This document shows, piece after piece, positions 61,622 through 64,000 of a DNA stretch of 64,000 nucleotides. The notes below the pieces were generated by a model. It saw only the letters and a program-made list of their open reading frames with translations. It had not been told where the DNA came from and ran no database searches. The DNA is from Sagittula salina. Its GTDB lineage: Bacteria > Pseudomonadota > Alphaproteobacteria > Rhodobacterales > Rhodobacteraceae. Positions within the stretch are counted from its first letter, which is position 1; each line of letters begins with the position of its first letter. The position numbers were made by a program, and so were the translations under genes. Where the stretch lies: assembly GCF_017813235.1 (NCBI RefSeq), contig NZ_JAGISH010000004.1, positions 270,299 through 334,298 on the forward strand, read 5' to 3'.

Positions 61622-61837
61622 ATGATCGACCTGAACGACGACACCGCGTCCTGCAGCTGGAAACCTTTGCTCGAGGCGGCCACCGAGAACGCCGTCACCG
61701 ACTTCGAGATCGAGTTCTGCGACAGCCTCCGCGAGAAGCTCGCGCGGTTCGGCGAGAACGCCCGGCTGACGGACGCGCAGTTCCACAAGCTGACCTGCAT
61801 CGCGCAGGCCGGCGGGTTCTGGGAGCGCGAGCGATGA
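61622..61837 (+). CDS. Small unrecognised phage-module protein
   Basis: A 71-residue acidic protein: MIDLNDDTASCSWKPLLEAA, TDFEIEFCDSLREKLARFG and TCIAQAGGFWERER. A GTG three bases before is an alternative start. Overlaps the nuclease gene by four bases. The opening MIDLN is also used by the next gene, perhaps by shared ancestry of the leader. No function known. Confidence 0.5.
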   Translation: MIDLNDDTASCSWKPLLEAATENAVTDFEIEFCDSLREKLARFGENARLTDAQFHKLTCIAQAGGFWERER

Positions 61838-62685
61838 TCGACCTGAACCACAAGTCCGGCTTCATCTATGGCACTGATACGCCACGCCCGCCCATCGCGG
61901 AAGCGGTGTCCGCCGCCATCGACACCGCGCTGTCCGCGCGCCACCGGGCCGAGCGTCCGCGCACCTATGTCAGTTCCTCGGGTCTCGGCCGCGACTGCCT
62001 GCGCCAGATCCAGTACGACTTTCTCGCGGTGCCCAAGGACGAAGGCCAGGAGTTCGCGCCGCGCACGCTGCGCATCTTCGAGGCGGGCCATAGGGCCGAG
62101 GACATCGTCGCCGGCTGGTTCCGGATCGCCGGGTTCGACCTGCGGACCGAGCGCCCCGACGGCCGCCAGTTCGGGTTCGAAGCCCTCGGCGGACGCTTCA
62201 AGGGCCACATAGACGGCTGCTTCGTCTCGGGCCCCGTCGCGATGGACTATCCCGCGCTCTGGGAGAACAAGGCTCTCGGGGCGGCCAGCTGGAAGGACGT
62301 GGTCAAGCGCGGCGTCAGCATCGCGCGGCCGGTCTACGCCGCCCAGATCGCCCTCTATCAGGCCTACATGGAGCTGCCAGCGCCGGCGCTCTTCACCGCG
62401 CTGAACCGCGACACGATGGAACTGCACGCGGAGCTCGTGCCCTTCGATGCGCATCTCGCGCAGGAGATGTCGGACCGCGCCGTCGCCGTGGTGCGGGCCT
62501 CCGAGGCCGGTGAATGGCTCCCGCGCGCTGCGGCCGAGCCCACGGCTGTCCTCTGCTGCGGCGGCATGGCGGCCGGCAAGTGGCACGCGCCCTGTGCCTG
62601 GGCAGGTCGGTGCTGGGGAGAGCGGCGTCCCGGAAACGCTCCGGTGGAGCGTTTCAGCCGCGAACGGGCGGAGCCCCGGCCATGA
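61834..62685 (+). CDS. Cas4/RecB-like nuclease of the phage module
   Basis: A 283-residue PD-(D/E)xK-type protein. VSSSGLGRDCLRQIQYDFLAV carries the first Cys, FEAGHRAEDIVAGWF the conserved His/Glu, GHIDGCFVSGP the catalytic Asp, and LWENKALGAASWK the ExK. A Cys-rich C-terminal segment, LCCGGMAAGKWHAPCAWAGRC, could bind an iron-sulphur cluster as in Cas4-like nucleases. End-processing in phage recombination is likely. Start overlaps the previous stop; stop overlaps the next start. Confidence 0.75.
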   Translation: MIDLNHKSGFIYGTDTPRPPIAEAVSAAIDTALSARHRAERPRTYVSSSGLGRDCLRQIQYDFLAVPKDEGQEFAPRTLRIFEAGHRAEDIVAGWFRIAGFDLRTERPDGRQFGFEALGGRFKGHIDGCFVSGPVAMDYPALWENKALGAASWKDVVKRGVSIARPVYAAQIALYQAYMELPAPALFTALNRDTMELHAELVPFDAHLAQEMSDRAVAVVRASEAGEWLPRAAAEPTAVLCCGGMAAGKWHAPCAWAGRCWGERRPGNAPVERFSRERAEPRP

Positions 62686-63431
62686 TCCCCGACGCCTATG
62701 AGCTCAAGCGGATCGTGCGCGCGCATCGCGACCGGTTCTGGTGCTCCGACCTTCTCGGAGCGGCGGAGTTCGCGCCGATCTATTTCTTCGACGATCAGGC
62801 CGCCTTCGATGGCGATATCGTCGACCGCGCGATGACCCGGGTCTTTACCGGTCCGCTTCGGCTGCCGCACCCGTCCGTGATCTTCGAGTTGCGAGAGCAG
62901 CGCGCGTCTCCCTCTGGCCTGATCGTCTGCGCCCGCGCCGACGGCGACATCGTCGAGGCCACGTTCCTCATGCGCAAGCGGGCGCCGCGCGGCTGGACGG
63001 ATTGCCTCGTGCGGATCTGGATGCATCCAGACGGCAAGGCAGAGATCGAGGGCAACCCGTCAGAGCGACACGACGAGACGGTCCGCGGTCACGGTGAAGT
63101 CGCTGCCGGCATCGTCTGGCGCGCGCTGACCATCCTCGGCGCGTCCCCGGACATCCGCGACCGCAAGGTATCGCTCGCGAAACGGTCCCGCCTGTCCCGC
63201 GAGGGCGTGCGCGGGTGGGTCTGGCGCCAGGTCGCCATCGATCCGGCGCGCCTTCAGGCAGCGACACCGCCGCAGGGTGGCAGTCACGCCAGCCCGCGCT
63301 GGCACATTCGCCGCGGTCACTGGCGGCAGCTCGCCGACGGGCGCCGGGTCTTCGTTCGTCCGTGCGAGGTGGGCGATCCAACCCGGGGTGGGATCGTCAA
63401 GGATTACGCAGTGGAGATGCCCCAGCCATGA
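62682..63431 (+). CDS. Unrecognised phage-module protein
   Basis: A 249-residue protein: MIPDAYELKRIVRAHRDRFW, FDDQAAFDGDIVDRAMTRVFTGP and a C-terminal HIRRGHWRQLADGRRVFVRPCEVG, with WxRQL and RRVFV motifs that resemble small nucleic-acid-binding domains in phage genes. Between is a basic segment. It overlaps both neighbours (four bases each). No function assigned. Confidence 0.5.
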   Translation: MIPDAYELKRIVRAHRDRFWCSDLLGAAEFAPIYFFDDQAAFDGDIVDRAMTRVFTGPLRLPHPSVIFELREQRASPSGLIVCARADGDIVEATFLMRKRAPRGWTDCLVRIWMHPDGKAEIEGNPSERHDETVRGHGEVAAGIVWRALTILGASPDIRDRKVSLAKRSRLSREGVRGWVWRQVAIDPARLQAATPPQGGSHASPRWHIRRGHWRQLADGRRVFVRPCEVGDPTRGGIVKDYAVEMPQP

Positions 63432-63929
63432 CCGAGTTCACCCCATCCGCCACGCAGGCCGCCGCGATCCGCGAGATCAAGGAGTGGTTCGAAACCCGCA
63501 CCGAGCAGCAGCAGGTGTTCCGCCTCTTCGGCTATGCCGGGTCCGGCAAGAGCACCGTCCTGAAGTTCGCGCTCGACGAGCTGGGCCTCTCGCCCCACCG
63601 CAGCGCGCGGGACGGCCGATGCGTGCCGGGTGTCGTCACCGCCACCTTCACCGGCAAGGCCGCGCTGGTGCTGACACGCAAGGGCACGCCGGCGCGCACC
63701 ATCCACAGCCTGATCTATTCGGTGATCGAGGCGACCGAGGAGGAGATCGAGGAAGCCGCCCGAAAGATCGCGCTGGCCGAACGCGACGCCCTCCGTCTCA
63801 TCGGGTTCGCGCGCGCTACCGCCGACGCTGCGATCGAAGCGATGCGCCAGGGGCTCTCGGCGATGAAGCACCCGCGCTTCGCCCTGAACCCGCAGAGCGA
63901 CGCCGCCGACGCGCGGCTCATCGTGGACC
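63428..63929 (+). pseudogene. RecD-like phage helicase gene, interrupted
   Basis: A helicase N-terminus, FTPSATQAAAIREIKEWF and LFGYAGSGKSTVLKFALDE (Walker A at 35-43), then GVVTATFTGKAALVLTRKG and TIHSLIYSVIEATEEE, as in RecD/UvrD-family phage helicases. After ADARLIV the next motif should be a Walker B of the form LDEVSMV; instead the reading frame turns into unrelated sequence at about 63926-63930. Everything beyond fits an insertion-sequence end. The gene is therefore broken in this genome (or the rest lies beyond the element). Confidence 0.7.
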
Positions 63930-64000
63930 TGTCCCGATTTCGTGCCGCCCCAAGTGCTCGTTTAGGCCACCTTGCGTTCGAAGGCGACAGGGCTTTTCCA
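63930..64000 (-). mobile_element. End of an IS3-like insertion sequence, partial at window edge
   Basis: From about 63930 (TGTCCCGATTTCGTGCCGCC, a plausible IS end beginning TG) to the window edge. On the minus strand the last codons of an open frame read WKSPVAFERKVA followed by TAA (63962-64000), resembling the C-terminus of an IS3-family OrfB transposase (SPxAFE). Only 13 codons are visible, so the family is a guess. It explains the break in the helicase gene. Confidence 0.5.

Noticed and set aside
60097..62586. 829-residue minus-strand open frame
   Set aside because: It lies opposite several overlapping, motif-bearing plus-strand genes (DUF669-like, Cas4-like nuclease). Long antisense frames are common at this GC content; no domain is visible.

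Overview
The window reads as a chromosomal segment of an alphaproteobacterium, most likely a Rhodobacteraceae (Roseobacter-group) genome. Support: high GC content, the coaBC-dut-ThiF-like gene order, an RpoHII-type heat-shock sigma factor, dense gene packing with many ATGA/TGATG overlaps, and several copies of a short intergenic repeat (core CTTCTT...AAATAC) that I associate with this family. Assignments come from reading translations; no database search was run.

Positions 1-43,250 are mostly ordinary chromosome. In order: coenzyme A and dUTP metabolism (coaBC, dut), a decayed IS1595/TnpB transposon (2.74-4.16 kb), a sigma factor gene overlapping a ChaN-like haem lipoprotein gene, argE, an aminotransferase, and a DEAD-box helicase with a repetitive tail. 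Next come a Slam-type outer-membrane translocator with a probable surface-lipoprotein client, a two-component system divergent from that pair, a three-gene DyP peroxidase operon with two unrecognised partners, panBC, and a peptide-type ABC transporter locus interrupted by two glycosyltransferase-like genes. Two short-chain dehydrogenases, a P1 peptidase, an SseB-like protein, a UDG-family protein, an ArsR/ArsP-like pair, nhaA and a kpsT/kpsE capsule-export pair complete this part. It ends at tRNA-Ser(GGA) with its own promoter and terminator.

Positions 43,560-64,000 are an accessory island. The first block looks like defence: a Phd-like protein tightly linked to a type III-like methyltransferase and helicase-nuclease, then a 1277-residue protein combining a Cap4/DUF4297-like nuclease domain with a P-loop NTPase. 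A second block is a convergent serine-recombinase module of four overlapping genes. A third is a two-gene unit (unknown protein plus XRE-ImmA/IrrE) resembling RosmerTA-type toxin-antitoxin pairs. The last block is a phage-like module: an S24 repressor, an AlpA-like regulator, a Sak4-like ATPase with a DUF669-like partner, a Cas4/RecB-like nuclease and a RecD-like helicase. The helicase gene is broken at the right edge by what looks like the end of an IS3-family element. A long imperfect hairpin (57,872-58,000) in this module is unexplained.

Most promising for novelty: the nuclease-NTPase protein at 48.1-51.9 kb, the Phd-Mod-Res linkage, the recombinase-coupled HTH protein, the DyP operon partners, and the hairpin upstream of the AlpA-like gene.
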